From: JAAGZL01 sp050291725
GTDB lineage: Bacteria > Pseudomonadota > Gammaproteobacteria > Chromatiales > Chromatiaceae
Direction of reading: 5' to 3'
Length of the DNA: 64,000 nt
NCBI GenBank assembly: GCA_050291725.1
Contig: JBNKKH010000009.1
Location: 1 to 64,000 of the forward strand
Shown: piece by piece, positions 7,002 to 16,289 of the stretch
How the letters are laid out: every line of letters begins with the position of its first letter
How positions within the stretch are numbered: the stretch's first letter is position 1
Made by a program: the position numbers and the translations under genes
Notes under the pieces: generated by a model
What the model saw: the letters and a program-made list of their open reading frames with translations, nothing else
What the model was told of the DNA's origin: nothing
The model's database searches: none

Positions 7002-7573
7002 AAATAGATATGAGCGACATACAACTTAAAAATGCCGAGCTATCAGAGATAGACGCTGTTCTTGAGCTGCACTACCGGTATCAGATAGATTCTATAGCGG
7101 AAGAAGATAAGGCCGACGGTTTTGTTACCACGCCGTTTACCAAAGAACAGATGGCAGATTTAATCAACCGAGAGAACGGACTGTTTATAGCAAAAAAAGA
7201 TGGTGTGGTTGTCGCTTACGTAATGGCCGCTTCCTGGGAGTTCTGGTCTGTGTGGCCGATGTTTGCCTTTATGGTAAAAGATTTGCCGAACCTTGAATAC
7301 CAAGGCCAAACGTTGAGCGTAGATAACTCTTATCAATACGGTCCAATATGTATCGATAAGAGCGTTCGGGGAACAGGGGTGTTAGAAGCGATCTTTGAAT
7401 TTGCTAAGCATAAAATGTCAGAACGCTTTCCTATTTTGCTTACCTTTGTAAATAAAACTAATGAGAGATCCTATCAGGCACACACAAGAAAGCTGGGACT
7501 GGATATAATTCAAGAATTTAGTTTTAACGGTAATAACTATTATGAGTTGGCCTGTCTTACTAGAGATCAATAA
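6998..7573 (+). CDS. GNAT family N-acetyltransferase
   Basis: A 191-residue protein with GNAT features: LFIAKKDGVVVAYVMAA in the beta-hairpin region, YGPICIDKSVRGTGVLEAIFEFAKHKM as the acetyl-CoA binding V-x-x-x-x-R-G-x-G segment, and FVNKTNERSYQAHTRKLGL, the N-x-x-S-x-x-x-Y/H-x-K-x-G-F region near the C-terminus. The start may be ATG 6998 (overlapping the small ORF) or ATG 7010. Substrate unknown. The next gene begins two bases after its stop, so it is co-transcribed with the LysE transporter. Confidence 0.85.
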   Translation: MKIDMSDIQLKNAELSEIDAVLELHYRYQIDSIAEEDKADGFVTTPFTKEQMADLINRENGLFIAKKDGVVVAYVMAASWEFWSVWPMFAFMVKDLPNLEYQGQTLSVDNSYQYGPICIDKSVRGTGVLEAIFEFAKHKMSERFPILLTFVNKTNERSYQAHTRKLGLDIIQEFSFNGNNYYELACLTRDQ

Positions 7574-7575
7574 CA

Positions 7576-8211
7576 GTGTTTATACCTATTGAGTCACTTA
7601 TAGCCTTTGTGTTTGCATCTGCCTTGCTAAGCATAGCGCCAGGGCCTGACAATATTTTTGTTCTGATGCAGTCAGCACTATATGGAAAAAAGTCTGGCAT
7701 ATTCATAACACTCGGACTATGCACGGGTCTCATTGTGCATACATCGGCTGTGGCCTTTGGTGTTGCTGCGATCTTTCATACCTCAGTTGCAGCATTTACC
7801 GCTCTTAAAATTGTTGGAGCTGCATATTTGGCCTACTTGGCCTGGCAGGCATTTCGAGCATCAGCGAGTAAATTAGAAACTACTGGTGCAAACCAACGTT
7901 CTGTTGGCGCCCTATATCGCCGGGGCATAATTATGAATATCACTAACCCCAAGGTAACAATATTCTTCCTGGCATTTTTGCCTCAGTTTGCCTCTCCAGA
8001 ACAGGGCGCCCTGGCCCCGCAGATCTTTATTTTAGGTGGGATATTTATATGCATTGCGCTGCTGATTTTTACTACCGTAGCTGTAGCAGCTGGATCTTTA
8101 GGTAATTGGCTCCAAACATCCCCTAAGGCGCAATTATATCTAAATCGAATTGCTGGTACTGTGTTTGCAGCACTGGCTTTGAAGCTAATAACAGCATCTA
8201 ATAGCTCTTAG
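7576..8211 (+). CDS. LysE/RhtB family amino-acid exporter
   Basis: A 211-residue protein from GTG 7576 with about six membrane segments. The family hallmark SIAPGPDNIFVLMQSALYGKK lies near residues 19-39, and NITNPKVTIFFLAFLPQF near 115-132. LysE/RhtB proteins export amino acids and derivatives such as homoserine, threonine or lysine from the cytoplasm. It is tightly linked (two-base gap) to the acetyltransferase, and a PhzF-type isomerase follows 24 bp later, so the three may handle one amino-acid-like metabolite. Confidence 0.9.
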   Translation: MFIPIESLIAFVFASALLSIAPGPDNIFVLMQSALYGKKSGIFITLGLCTGLIVHTSAVAFGVAAIFHTSVAAFTALKIVGAAYLAYLAWQAFRASASKLETTGANQRSVGALYRRGIIMNITNPKVTIFFLAFLPQFASPEQGALAPQIFILGGIFICIALLIFTTVAVAAGSLGNWLQTSPKAQLYLNRIAGTVFAALALKLITASNSS

Positions 8212-8235
8212 TGTTAGGAATGGAGTCATAGAAAA

Positions 8236-9021
8236 ATGAAATTAGTGTTGTACCAAATTGATGCGTTTGCCAAGGAGCCATTTACTGGCAATCCGGCGGC
8301 GGTTTGTCCACTCGAGAGCTGGTTGCCAGATACGGTTATGCAATCCATAGCCGCAGAGAATAATCTATCTGAAACAGCTTTTTTTGTTCCTACAGAGAAC
8401 GGGTTTCATATCCGTTGGTTTACCCCAGTTGCAGAGGTTGATCTATGTGGCCATGCTACTCTGGCTTCCGCCTATGTGATTTTTAATTATCTTGGGTTTA
8501 CTAAAGAGAGAATTAATTTTGAGTCAAAATCAGGTTTATTGAGGGTGGAGAAAAGAGATGATCTATTGGTTCTGGATTTTCCATCTCAGCCACCGGTTCA
8601 GTGTGCAGTGCCTGAGGAGATAGTTCAAGCATTTAAAGCTAATCCGGTTGACTGTCTCAAGTCAGAAGACTACATAGTTGTGTTTGAACATGAGGATGAT
8701 GTGGCCTTGGCCGAGCCAGACTTTTCTGAACTGTTAAAGCTGGATCTGCGCGGTGTTGCTATTACTGCGAAATCAAACAGTTGTGATTTTGTGGCCAGAT
8801 TTTTTGGTCCAAAACTAGGGATTGATGAAGATCCTGTTACTGGGTCAGCATATACACAACTTGTACCATATTGGTCACAGACTCTTGGTGTTAATAAGCT
8901 GTATGCCAAGCAGTTATCTAGAAGGGGCGGCGAGCTGTTTTGTGAGGTTGTGGGCGATAGAGTAAATATTGCTGGCAGAGCAGTAAAATATTTGGTGGGT
9001 GAGATCGACATAAAAGTCTAA
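8236..9021 (+). CDS. PhzF family isomerase/epimerase
   Basis: A 261-residue protein with the PhzF diaminopimelate-epimerase-like double fold. Visible signatures are QIDAFAKEPFTGNPAAV at the N-terminus, NNLSETAFF with the conserved catalytic Glu46, FTPVAEVDLCGHATLASA, and DEDPVTGSAY in the second half. True phenazine biosynthesis needs further phz genes, none of which are here, so this is likelier a general PhzF-like isomerase. Neighbours are LysE exporter and flavodoxin-fold oxidoreductase on the same strand. Confidence 0.9.
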   Translation: MKLVLYQIDAFAKEPFTGNPAAVCPLESWLPDTVMQSIAAENNLSETAFFVPTENGFHIRWFTPVAEVDLCGHATLASAYVIFNYLGFTKERINFESKSGLLRVEKRDDLLVLDFPSQPPVQCAVPEEIVQAFKANPVDCLKSEDYIVVFEHEDDVALAEPDFSELLKLDLRGVAITAKSNSCDFVARFFGPKLGIDEDPVTGSAYTQLVPYWSQTLGVNKLYAKQLSRRGGELFCEVVGDRVNIAGRAVKYLVGEIDIKV

Positions 9022-9054
9022 AACTGATTTGCTAATGAAGAGAAATAAGAAAAA

Positions 9055-9579
9055 ATGAAGTGTCTCCTGGTTGTAACACACCCTTTAGACGACAGCCTGT
9101 GTAAAACTCTGAGCAAACATGTCGAAAACCAGCTTATCCAGAAAGGCCATGATGTTGTAGTTGAAGATCTCTATGCGGAGGGTTTTGATCCCGTCCTTTC
9201 GATAAAGGAGAGAGAAACCTACTACAACGGAAGTTACGACTCATCAGAGATTGAGGAGCAAACACACAGGCTGTTAAATGCCCAAGCGCTGGTACTGCTG
9301 TTTCCTACATGGTGGTTTGGTTTTCCCGCAATGCTCAAGGGTTGGTTTGATCGGGTATGGGGCCCTGTAGTTACCACAATGGGTTCTCCCTGGTGGATAG
9401 ATAGACTGGTGATGTGGCAGCCAGTAAAAAGGGTTTTGAAATTGGCGCTGCTGGGGGCATGCGCCAAAGGGAGCAAGCTGCAATTTTTAACTCTATACAA
9501 CAGCGAAAAACTGGATGAACAAAAGGTTGCTGCATTTCAAAACCAGATCGAAAAGAGACTTAGCAGTTGGGTAGATTAA
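9055..9579 (+). CDS. flavodoxin-fold NAD(P)H oxidoreductase (MdaB/KefF-like)
   Basis: A 174-residue protein with the flavodoxin-2 (NQO) fold: CLLVVTHPLDDSLCKTL at the start, then ALVLLFPTWWFGFPAMLKGWFDRVWGPV, the flavin-binding WWFGxPAxLKGWxDRV segment typical of quinone reductases and KefF-like regulators. Expected to bind FMN or FAD and reduce quinones or similar electrophiles with NAD(P)H. It lies between phzF and an AEC transporter, all plus strand with short gaps. Confidence 0.88.
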   Translation: MKCLLVVTHPLDDSLCKTLSKHVENQLIQKGHDVVVEDLYAEGFDPVLSIKERETYYNGSYDSSEIEEQTHRLLNAQALVLLFPTWWFGFPAMLKGWFDRVWGPVVTTMGSPWWIDRLVMWQPVKRVLKLALLGACAKGSKLQFLTLYNSEKLDEQKVAAFQNQIEKRLSSWVD

Positions 9580-9639
9580 CTGTTTACTGCAATTAGCAGC
9601 TATTATGATTTTCAAAGAGAACATGATAGCTTTCCCGTT

Positions 9640-10536
9640 ATGGAAAACTTCATAATCATTGTAACCTTTCTACTTATTGGTATAGCCCTAAGGCGCGTGC
9701 CAGAGTTCTCTGATGAAACCGGTAGGATACTGAATCTCTTCGTGATTTATGTATCTTTACCGGCACTGGTGCTGATAAATATTCCAGCATTGGATCTGTC
9801 GCAAAATCTACTGGTTCCAGTGTTAATGCCTTGGGGGATGCTGTTGTTATCCTGTGGCATTGTTCTGGCGCTATCTAAAGTTTTACGTTGGAGACGTGAA
9901 GTTACCGGCTGTTTTCTGCTGTTAGTCCCCTTGGGTAACACGTCCTTTTTGGGCATTCCGATGGTTGAGGCCTTTTTTGGAAAAGAGCTGATTCCTTATG
10001 CCCTTTTGTATGATCAGTTCGGTTCTTTTTTGGCCCTGGCTATCTATGGATCATTGATTTTGGCCATATACGATGGGCAGAGTCAGTTGAGCGTTAAAGG
10101 AGTGGTAAAAAAGATTGTTCTGTTCCCTCCTTTTATTGCACTGGTTTTGGCCTTTGTGCTCAGGCCGTTTTCCTACCCCCCGGTAGCGGTAAGCCTATTG
10201 GAAACATTGGCAGCAACGCTGGTGCCGGTGGTAATGATCGCTGTCGGTTTTCAATTGAGATTTAAATTGGGCAGAGAGGTTACATCTCAGCTTGGTATCG
10301 GCCTGGGAATCAAGCTGGTTGTTGCGCCATTAGCAGCTCTGGTGATGTGTAGAATGTTGGGGCTGGATGGAGACGTTGTCCGGGTCTCCATTTTCGAAGC
10401 GGGAATGCCTCCCATGATCTCAGCCGGTGCTTTGGCCATTATGGCCAACCTCTCACCCGCCTTGGCAGCAGCATTGGTGGGCTTTGGTATTGTTTTGAGT
10501 TTTGTGACGCTGCCGCTGCTATATCAAATATTGTGA
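9640..10536 (+). CDS. AEC (auxin efflux carrier) family transporter
   Basis: A 298-residue integral membrane protein with about ten hydrophobic segments in two similar halves, characteristic of the AEC/bile-acid-sodium-symporter-like fold. PLGNTSFLGIPMVEAFFG near residue 97 is the conserved N-x-x-F-x-G-x-P motif and FEAGMPPMISAGALA near 250 its counterpart. Bacterial AEC members move organic acids such as malate or malonate. It ends the accessory run that starts at the AraC gene. A 253-bp gap without a recognisable terminator follows. Confidence 0.9.
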   Translation: MENFIIIVTFLLIGIALRRVPEFSDETGRILNLFVIYVSLPALVLINIPALDLSQNLLVPVLMPWGMLLLSCGIVLALSKVLRWRREVTGCFLLLVPLGNTSFLGIPMVEAFFGKELIPYALLYDQFGSFLALAIYGSLILAIYDGQSQLSVKGVVKKIVLFPPFIALVLAFVLRPFSYPPVAVSLLETLAATLVPVVMIAVGFQLRFKLGREVTSQLGIGLGIKLVVAPLAALVMCRMLGLDGDVVRVSIFEAGMPPMISAGALAIMANLSPALAAALVGFGIVLSFVTLPLLYQIL

Positions 10537-10789
10537 AAGCATGCCTCATACTAAATGGTAGTTAATAAAAAGCAGGCATAAAGTTCAGAAGTATTCTAAA
10601 AATATAGGAACAACAGAAATCTTTTTGGGCTATATTTTAAGCTGGGGTAAAAGTTATCTGGCGACATATATGCACGGAAATTGAATTTTACTCCCATCCC
10701 GCATTTGTATTATCTGGAAAAGTGTTTGGTAATTTGAGCTAACCACGCTCAATTTTGTTGGAATATATTTAAAGATAAGGAGGTTTAAC

Positions 10790-11377
10790 ATGTCTATGAA
10801 TGCTTTATTCAGAAAGATCGCTATTTCCTGTTTTGTGATTTGCCTTGCCTCAGGAAATGCCCAATCTGCATTTATTGATAACGGATTAATTACACTTGAT
10901 ACAACTACAAATTTAGAGTGGCTAGATCTGACGGAGACCGCGAATTACTCATATGACCAAGTTGAGTTGGAGCTTGCGCCAGGTGGATTGTTTGACGGGT
11001 TCCGCCGTGCAACAGAGGATGAAATCAGTAGCATGTTTACTGATTTTGGGCTGGTGTCAGGACCGGCAAACGCTACACATTATGATTTTATGGATCTGTT
11101 TGGGGTGACCAGTCATCAAGGAAATTATCCCGAGATATTTGGTTATGCTGATTCTGCTGGCTCCGCCATGGCGCTGGTGTATGGTTTAGACTTCTATAGC
11201 CCAGGGGAAAACTATCTGGTAGTGACCGGAGGGTTGTTACACAATAAATCGATTAACTTTGATGGTTTTGGCTCCTATTTAGTCAAAGCTGTCCCTATTC
11301 CTGCGGGAGTCTGGTTGTTTATCTCAGGCATACTGGGATTTATCGGCATTACAAGGAAAAGACAGGCTGCTACTTAG
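10790..11377 (+). CDS. PEP-CTERM/VPLPA-CTERM-type exported protein
   Basis: A 195-residue exported protein from ATG 10790, preceded by a strong AAGGAGG ribosome-binding site at 10777-10783. The N-terminal signal peptide ends near AQSA (about residue 26). The middle contains ITLDTTTNLEWLDLT and FDGFRRATEDEI, a pattern common in exported PEP-CTERM proteins. The C-terminus has the sorting tripartite signal: VPIPAGVWLF, a hydrophobic helix, then RKRQ. Such proteins are normally cleaved by an exosortase and secreted with exopolysaccharide; no exosortase is in this window. Confidence 0.85.
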   Translation: MSMNALFRKIAISCFVICLASGNAQSAFIDNGLITLDTTTNLEWLDLTETANYSYDQVELELAPGGLFDGFRRATEDEISSMFTDFGLVSGPANATHYDFMDLFGVTSHQGNYPEIFGYADSAGSAMALVYGLDFYSPGENYLVVTGGLLHNKSINFDGFGSYLVKAVPIPAGVWLFISGILGFIGITRKRQAAT

Positions 11378-11403
11378 TAACTGATAGAATAAACTGACGA
11401 TGA

Positions 11404-11437
11404 GGGGTTAGTGGCCTGTTGTGGGCTATCTAACCCC
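11404..11437 (+). terminator. hairpin after the PEP-CTERM gene
   Basis: GGGGTTAG (11404-11411) pairs with CTAACCCC (11430-11437), with a further weak inner stem. It is followed by GCAAAATTTT rather than a clean T run, so it may be a weak terminator or may serve both convergent genes. Confidence 0.5.
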
Positions 11438-11501
11438 GCAAAATTTTAATCATAGATTATAGATAACCAATCGCTTTTAGGCGTGATACGCGCTTCGTTG
11501 G

Positions 11502-12215
11502 TTAGAGGGGTAAATCCGCAACGGTGGACTCAATCCACTCTTCGACTTCAGCTATGATCTCATTCGCGCTTTTACCCTTAGGATCAATAGCTTCACCAAT
11601 CACCATCTGCACGGTACCTGGATATTTCTCTACACCCCGGCGCCGCCAAAACACCCCAGCATTATGGGCAACAGGGATTATAGGATAGCCTGATTTCTCT
11701 GCTAGTATGGCGCCTCCCAGGCCATATTTTTTCCGCTCTCCCGGTGCGACGCGAGTGCCTTCTGGGAAGATCATAATCAGACTACCTGCCTTAAGTTTTT
11801 CTGTGCCTTTAGAGATTATCTGGCGCATAGCTGAACGACCGCTGCTGCGGTTAATACTTATGGAACCAATTGCAGCTAAAGACCAGCCAAGAAAAGGAAT
11901 CCACAGTAATTCGCGCTTAAATATCCATGCCTGCTTGTGAGGAAACAGACCACGCATGGCGATGGTTTCCCAGGCAGATTGATGTTTAGCCATGATGATC
12001 GCTGACCCATGGGGTATATTTTCCCACCCCTTGATTTCATGCTTCAGATTACAGGTCTTATCTAAAAACCATAGATTAACCCTGGCCCAGAATCCTGCGA
12101 TATGGCTGCGAGCAGAAAATGTCATTAGGGGCGCTAACAGCACCAAAGGGGTTGCTATAACTGCGGTGCTTATTGCTAGCAGAATGAAAAATAGGATTGA
12201 ACGGATCAGTATCAT
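11502..12215 (-). CDS. plsC: 1-acyl-sn-glycerol-3-phosphate acyltransferase
   Basis: A 237-residue membrane-anchored acyltransferase. The N-terminus has hydrophobic segments (residues 1-35), followed by the acyltransferase box IMAKHQSAWE (His78 with Glu83 in place of the usual HX4D aspartate) and the phosphate-binding FPEGTR motif near 148-153. It converts lysophosphatidate to phosphatidate in phospholipid synthesis at the inner membrane. It is the last gene of the glyQ-glyS-mazG-gmhB-plsC cluster, 14 bases after gmhB, an arrangement known in pseudomonads and relatives. Confidence 0.92.
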   Translation of the reverse strand: MILIRSILFFILLAISTAVIATPLVLLAPLMTFSARSHIAGFWARVNLWFLDKTCNLKHEIKGWENIPHGSAIIMAKHQSAWETIAMRGLFPHKQAWIFKRELLWIPFLGWSLAAIGSISINRSSGRSAMRQIISKGTEKLKAGSLIMIFPEGTRVAPGERKKYGLGGAILAEKSGYPIIPVAHNAGVFWRRRGVEKYPGTVQMVIGEAIDPKGKSANEIIAEVEEWIESTVADLPL

Positions 12216-12229
12216 CAGTATTTGTTGCC

Positions 12230-12778
12230 TTATTCTGAATTCGTTTTGGCAATGAGGGTTTCTGCAAAATCGACCAGATTCAGGTAAACATCAAACGGCT
12301 GTTTCTGGTCTATCTCTTTAGCGGTTTCTATTCCCTTCCCTGTCAGTACCAGTATCGGCTTTATGCCAAATGCGGTGGCGGCTTGCAAGTCACGCAGGCT
12401 GTCGCCCACTAGCACAGTTTGCGTTGGGTCTATGCCCAACTCCTGCTCTATCTGTTGGAGTAGCCCCGGTTTTGGTTTGCGACAGGAGCATCCGTCGTCT
12501 GGACCGTGGGGGCAGTAGTAGATACCAGCAAGTTCGCCGCCATGTTGATGGATAGCGGATTCCATCTTGTGATGAATAGCATCCAAGGTTGCCTGGTCAA
12601 ACAGCCCGCGCGCGAGCCCCGACTGATTGGTTGCTACCACAACTTGGTATCCAGCTTGGCTAAGACGGGCGATGGCCTCCAGACTTCCGGGGATGGGTAT
12701 CCACTCATCCGGGCTTTTTATGTAGGCGTCGGAGTCCTGGTTTATGACGCCATCTCGGTCGAGGATAATAGTATTCAT
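12230..12778 (-). CDS. gmhB: D-glycero-beta-D-manno-heptose-1,7-bisphosphate 7-phosphatase
   Basis: About 182 residues from ATG 12778; a TTG two codons upstream is also in frame. HAD-superfamily motifs: the nucleophile motif LDRDGVIN (Asp7, Asp9), VVATNQSG, the zinc-binding YCPHGPDDGCSCRKPKPG loop and LVGDSLRDLQAA. This is the GmhB type, which removes the 7-phosphate in ADP-heptose synthesis for the LPS inner core. It is followed by plsC and preceded by the MazG-like gene. Confidence 0.92.
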   Translation of the reverse strand: MNTIILDRDGVINQDSDAYIKSPDEWIPIPGSLEAIARLSQAGYQVVVATNQSGLARGLFDQATLDAIHHKMESAIHQHGGELAGIYYCPHGPDDGCSCRKPKPGLLQQIEQELGIDPTQTVLVGDSLRDLQAATAFGIKPILVLTGKGIETAKEIDQKQPFDVYLNLVDFAETLIAKTNSE

Positions 12779-12802
12779 AGGCAATGCAGAGCTAGTGAGT
12801 AT

Positions 12803-13138
12803 TTACTCCATGTCCCTGAATTCGGATACGCGGATGCGGCCATTGATCATCTTGGATTCACGCTGCATCAGCTTTTCCATCTTGTCCCAGAAAGCCTGGT
12901 TCAGGTCTATATCCTGGGCGATACCTGTACCCAGAATCAGGATAAGCAGGTCTGCAATCTCCTCCGCCAGGGCCGATTTGCTCTTGCCCTTGGTGACGCA
13001 GGAGGAGATCTCCCCCAGCTCCTCCGCCATTAGAGCCACGCGGTAGGCCATCTCTTCACCACCGGTTTCACGGAAACGGTGTTTGTCGTGAAAGGCCTGA
13101 ACCGCAGCCAGCATTTCTTGGTAGGAGTCCTGTGACAT
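12803..13138 (-). CDS. MazG-like nucleotide pyrophosphohydrolase
   Basis: A 111-residue all-alpha protein with one MazG module. The metal-binding EExxE motif is in LMAEELGEISS (about residue 34) and the ExxD partner in LAEEIADLLIL (about 59). Small MazG proteins hydrolyse non-canonical or excess NTPs or dNTPs to monophosphates as house-cleaning enzymes. Its ATG overlaps the glyS stop in a TAATG arrangement, so it is translated with glyS. Exact substrate unknown. Confidence 0.87.
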   Translation of the reverse strand: MSQDSYQEMLAAVQAFHDKHRFRETGGEEMAYRVALMAEELGEISSCVTKGKSKSALAEEIADLLILILGTGIAQDIDLNQAFWDKMEKLMQRESKMINGRIRVSEFRDME

Positions 13139-15210
13139 TATTGCAATCTGGATAGATCGGCTGCGCTGAGGAACATGGCGCTCAGTGAGCTCAACAGAGC
13201 CAAGCGGTTTTGGCGCAGATCTGTCTCTTCACAATTAACCATCACGTCATCGAAAAAGCCATCGACAGATTCACGCAGAGCCGCCAGCAGTTTAAGGGCC
13301 TGGGTGTAGTCGCCGGCTGCAAACAGTGGTTCTACTACTGGTGTTAGCTCAGCTAGTTTGTTGTACAACTGCTTCTCGGTCTCCTCTTGGAAGATGGCGG
13401 CATCCGGTTGTGTTGGATACTCCTCGTCACTCTTCTTCAAGATGTTGCGAATGCGTTTGTTGGCGGCGGAGAGGCTTGCGGCCTCTGGTAGTTTGCGGAA
13501 CTCAGTCACCGCCTTTACCCGCAGATCGAAGTCTGCCGGTCTGGTGGGACGACAGGCTAACACCGCATCGATTACATCGGCAGTTATACCGCGATCTGTG
13601 TAGTAGGCCTTGAGGCGATCCATCATATAGTCGAACACACCCGCGACAGCTGCATTGGAATCCACCTTGTCAGCAAGGCCTGCGGCCGCCTGTTTCAGCA
13701 TATCCTCTAGATCTAGATCCAATGGGGTCTCGATGAGAATACGCAGCACGCCCAAAGCGGCACGGCGCAGTCCGAACGGGTCCTTTACGCCAGTGGGTTT
13801 CTGGCCAATGGCGAAGATTCCAACCAGGGTATCCAGTCGATCAGCTACGGCAATGGCCCGTCCGCTCGCGCCGACAGGTAGATCGTCTCCGGCGTGTTTG
13901 GGTAGATAGACCTCTTTCATGGCTGCTGCCACCTGTGCGTCCTCACCGGACTTGGTGGCATAGTAGCTGCCCATGATGCCCTGTAGTTTGGGGAACTCGT
14001 TGACCATGTTGGTCATAAGATCACATTTACACAGCTCGGCTGCGCGCTTGGCTAGCGCCGGATCGGAATCGGTCTGTTGGGCGATGGTCTGGGCTAACTG
14101 GGCTACGCGCTGGGTCTTGTCATACAGGGTTCCCAGCTTGTCTTGGAAAACCACTGACTTCAGGCGCTCCAGATGGGCATCCAGGGGCTGTTTCAGATCC
14201 TGTTCCCAGAAGAATGCGGCATCCTTGAAGCGGGGGCTGATTACCCGTTCATTACCGGAACTAACCTGGGATGGGTCCTGGCTTTCAATATTGCTAATAG
14301 TAATGAAATTGGGCCTAAGTGAGCCATCTTCAGCAACTACCGGAAAATATTTTTGATGTCCCTGCATGGCCTGGACCAGGGCTTCTGCTGGTACTTCCAG
14401 GAAGCTCTCATCAAAACTGCCCATGACCGGTACCGGCCACTCATTCAGAGCATTAACCTCATTCAGCAGATCTTCATCAATGATGGCCTTGGCTCCCGCA
14501 GCCGCTGCAGTCTCCATTACCTGTTTCCGGATAATCTCTTTGCGCTGCTCCATATCGGCATAGACCATGCCCTGTTCCAGGAGCTGAGATAGATAGTCAG
14601 CGGGTGCGCTGATCTCAATACTATCTGGACGATGGAAGCGGTGGCCTCTGGTGCTGCGCCCAGTCTGCTGTCCCAGAATTTCAGCTGGAATCACCGCATC
14701 CCCAAACAGCAATACCACCCAGTGCACAGGGCGTACAAACTCTTCACTGCGTGAACCCCAGCGCATGCGCTTGGGAATAGGCAGGGCAGAGAGGGAGTTT
14801 TCGATAATCTTTGGGATGAGTTCGCTGGTGTTCTTTCCCGCCTGCTTCTGTTGGAACACCAACCAGGTCCCCTTCGGGGTCTCCTGCTGTTCCAGTTGAT
14901 CCACGCTTACGCCGCAGGAGCGGGCGAAACCTTCTGCCGCTTTGGTGGGGTTACCGGAATCATCGTAGGCGGCTTTGAGCGCAGGGCCCTTGCGTTCCAC
15001 CATCCGATCTTCTTGCGCGGTGACTAGGTCGGTTACCAGAACCGCCAGGCGCCGGGGAGATGCATAGCGCTTAATTTCAGCAAAACCAAGGTCTGCAGAT
15101 TTCAGCCCCTCTGCAATGCCCTGCATGAAGGCCAGAGATAGACGATCCAGGGCAGTTGGTGGCAGCTCTTCAGTGCCGATCTCAACCAATAGGTCACGGG
15201 TATCAGCCAT
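13138..15210 (-). CDS. glyS: glycyl-tRNA synthetase beta subunit
   Basis: A 690-residue protein, the normal length for the beta subunit of the tetrameric bacterial glycyl-tRNA synthetase. The N-terminus LLVEIGTEELPPTAL is diagnostic, followed by RRLAVLV and FPKLQGIMGSYYA and a C-terminal anticodon-binding region. The beta subunit binds tRNA and edits; the alpha subunit carries the catalytic core. The first codons overlap the glyQ 3' end by 8 bp, and the stop overlaps the mazG-like start by one base. Confidence 0.97.
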   Translation of the reverse strand: MADTRDLLVEIGTEELPPTALDRLSLAFMQGIAEGLKSADLGFAEIKRYASPRRLAVLVTDLVTAQEDRMVERKGPALKAAYDDSGNPTKAAEGFARSCGVSVDQLEQQETPKGTWLVFQQKQAGKNTSELIPKIIENSLSALPIPKRMRWGSRSEEFVRPVHWVVLLFGDAVIPAEILGQQTGRSTRGHRFHRPDSIEISAPADYLSQLLEQGMVYADMEQRKEIIRKQVMETAAAAGAKAIIDEDLLNEVNALNEWPVPVMGSFDESFLEVPAEALVQAMQGHQKYFPVVAEDGSLRPNFITISNIESQDPSQVSSGNERVISPRFKDAAFFWEQDLKQPLDAHLERLKSVVFQDKLGTLYDKTQRVAQLAQTIAQQTDSDPALAKRAAELCKCDLMTNMVNEFPKLQGIMGSYYATKSGEDAQVAAAMKEVYLPKHAGDDLPVGASGRAIAVADRLDTLVGIFAIGQKPTGVKDPFGLRRAALGVLRILIETPLDLDLEDMLKQAAAGLADKVDSNAAVAGVFDYMMDRLKAYYTDRGITADVIDAVLACRPTRPADFDLRVKAVTEFRKLPEAASLSAANKRIRNILKKSDEEYPTQPDAAIFQEETEKQLYNKLAELTPVVEPLFAAGDYTQALKLLAALRESVDGFFDDVMVNCEETDLRQNRLALLSSLSAMFLSAADLSRLQ

Positions 15211-16135
15211 TGGCGGTGCCTCCTTCTCCAGCTAGCATGGGAAAGCCCAGGGCCTCCCGGCGGTCATAGTAGGCCTGGGCCACGGCCCGAGCCAGGGTAC
15301 GCACGCGCAAAATAAAACGCTGACGCTCGGTAACCGAGATGGCGTGGCGGGCATCCAGCAGATTGAAGGTGTGGGACGCTTTCAGGATCTGCTCATAGGC
15401 GGGCAAGGGCAGATCTTTTTCGATCAACTCTAGACACACCTTTTCGCACTGGTCGAAGTAGCCAAACAGGTAATCCACATCGGCCACTTCAAAGTTATAG
15501 GTGGACTGCTCTACCTCATTCTGGTGGAACACGTCGCCATAGGTGACCGGACCTTGAGGGCCGTTGGTCCAGATCAAATCGAATACGCTCTCCTTGGATT
15601 GCAGATACATGGCGATACGTTCCAGGCCGTAGGTAATCTCGCCAGTGACCGGCCTACAATCGATCCCGCCCACCTGTTGGAAATAGGTGAACTGGGTAAC
15701 TTCCATACCGTTGAGCCAAACCTCCCAGCCCAGGCCCCAGGCTCCTAAGGTGGGTGACTCCCAGTTGTCTTCCACAAAGCGGATGTCGTGTACCAGCGGA
15801 TCTATTCCGAGCATTTTCAATGAGCCAAGATATAGCTCCTGAATCTCATCTGGAGATGGCTTGAGGATAACTTGATATTGATAGTAGTGCTGCAGTCGGT
15901 TGGGGTTTTCACCATAGCGGCCATCTGTTGGACGGCGCGATGGTTGCACGTAGGCACAGTTCCATGGCTCTGGGCCGATTGAGCGCAAAAAAGTAGAGGA
16001 GTGAAAGGTGCCAGCACCCATCTCCATATCGTATGGCTGGATAATTACACAGCCTTGATCTGCCCAATATTGTTCTAGGGCGAAGATTAGGCCCTGGAAT
16101 GTGGAGACATCCGGGCTGCTACTTGTTGTTGGCAT
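15203..16135 (-). CDS. glyQ: glycyl-tRNA synthetase alpha subunit
   Basis: About 310 residues. I start at ATG 16135; an in-frame TTG two codons upstream is less likely. TFQGLIFALEQYWADQGCVIIQPYD and EMGAGTFHSSTFLR at the N-terminus are the class II catalytic core typical of GlyQ, as is PSRRPTDGRYGENPNRLQHYYQ. Forms an alpha2-beta2 enzyme with GlyS that charges tRNA-Gly. It is first in a five-gene minus-strand operon. Confidence 0.97.
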   Translation of the reverse strand: MPTTSSSPDVSTFQGLIFALEQYWADQGCVIIQPYDMEMGAGTFHSSTFLRSIGPEPWNCAYVQPSRRPTDGRYGENPNRLQHYYQYQVILKPSPDEIQELYLGSLKMLGIDPLVHDIRFVEDNWESPTLGAWGLGWEVWLNGMEVTQFTYFQQVGGIDCRPVTGEITYGLERIAMYLQSKESVFDLIWTNGPQGPVTYGDVFHQNEVEQSTYNFEVADVDYLFGYFDQCEKVCLELIEKDLPLPAYEQILKASHTFNLLDARHAISVTERQRFILRVRTLARAVAQAYYDRREALGFPMLAGEGGTANG

Positions 16136-16289
16136 GGTCAAAAAAAGGCCTTTGTCTGCTTATTCAGAAACGCGCAAGTATAGCGCCAGAAGGGCAGATT
16201 TGGCTAACAAAGAGGCTGTTTTATAGCTGTTTTTTGTGGATTGGGCCTGTTGTTTAGGAAAAAGACCAAAAAATTACAGTTTTCGGTGC

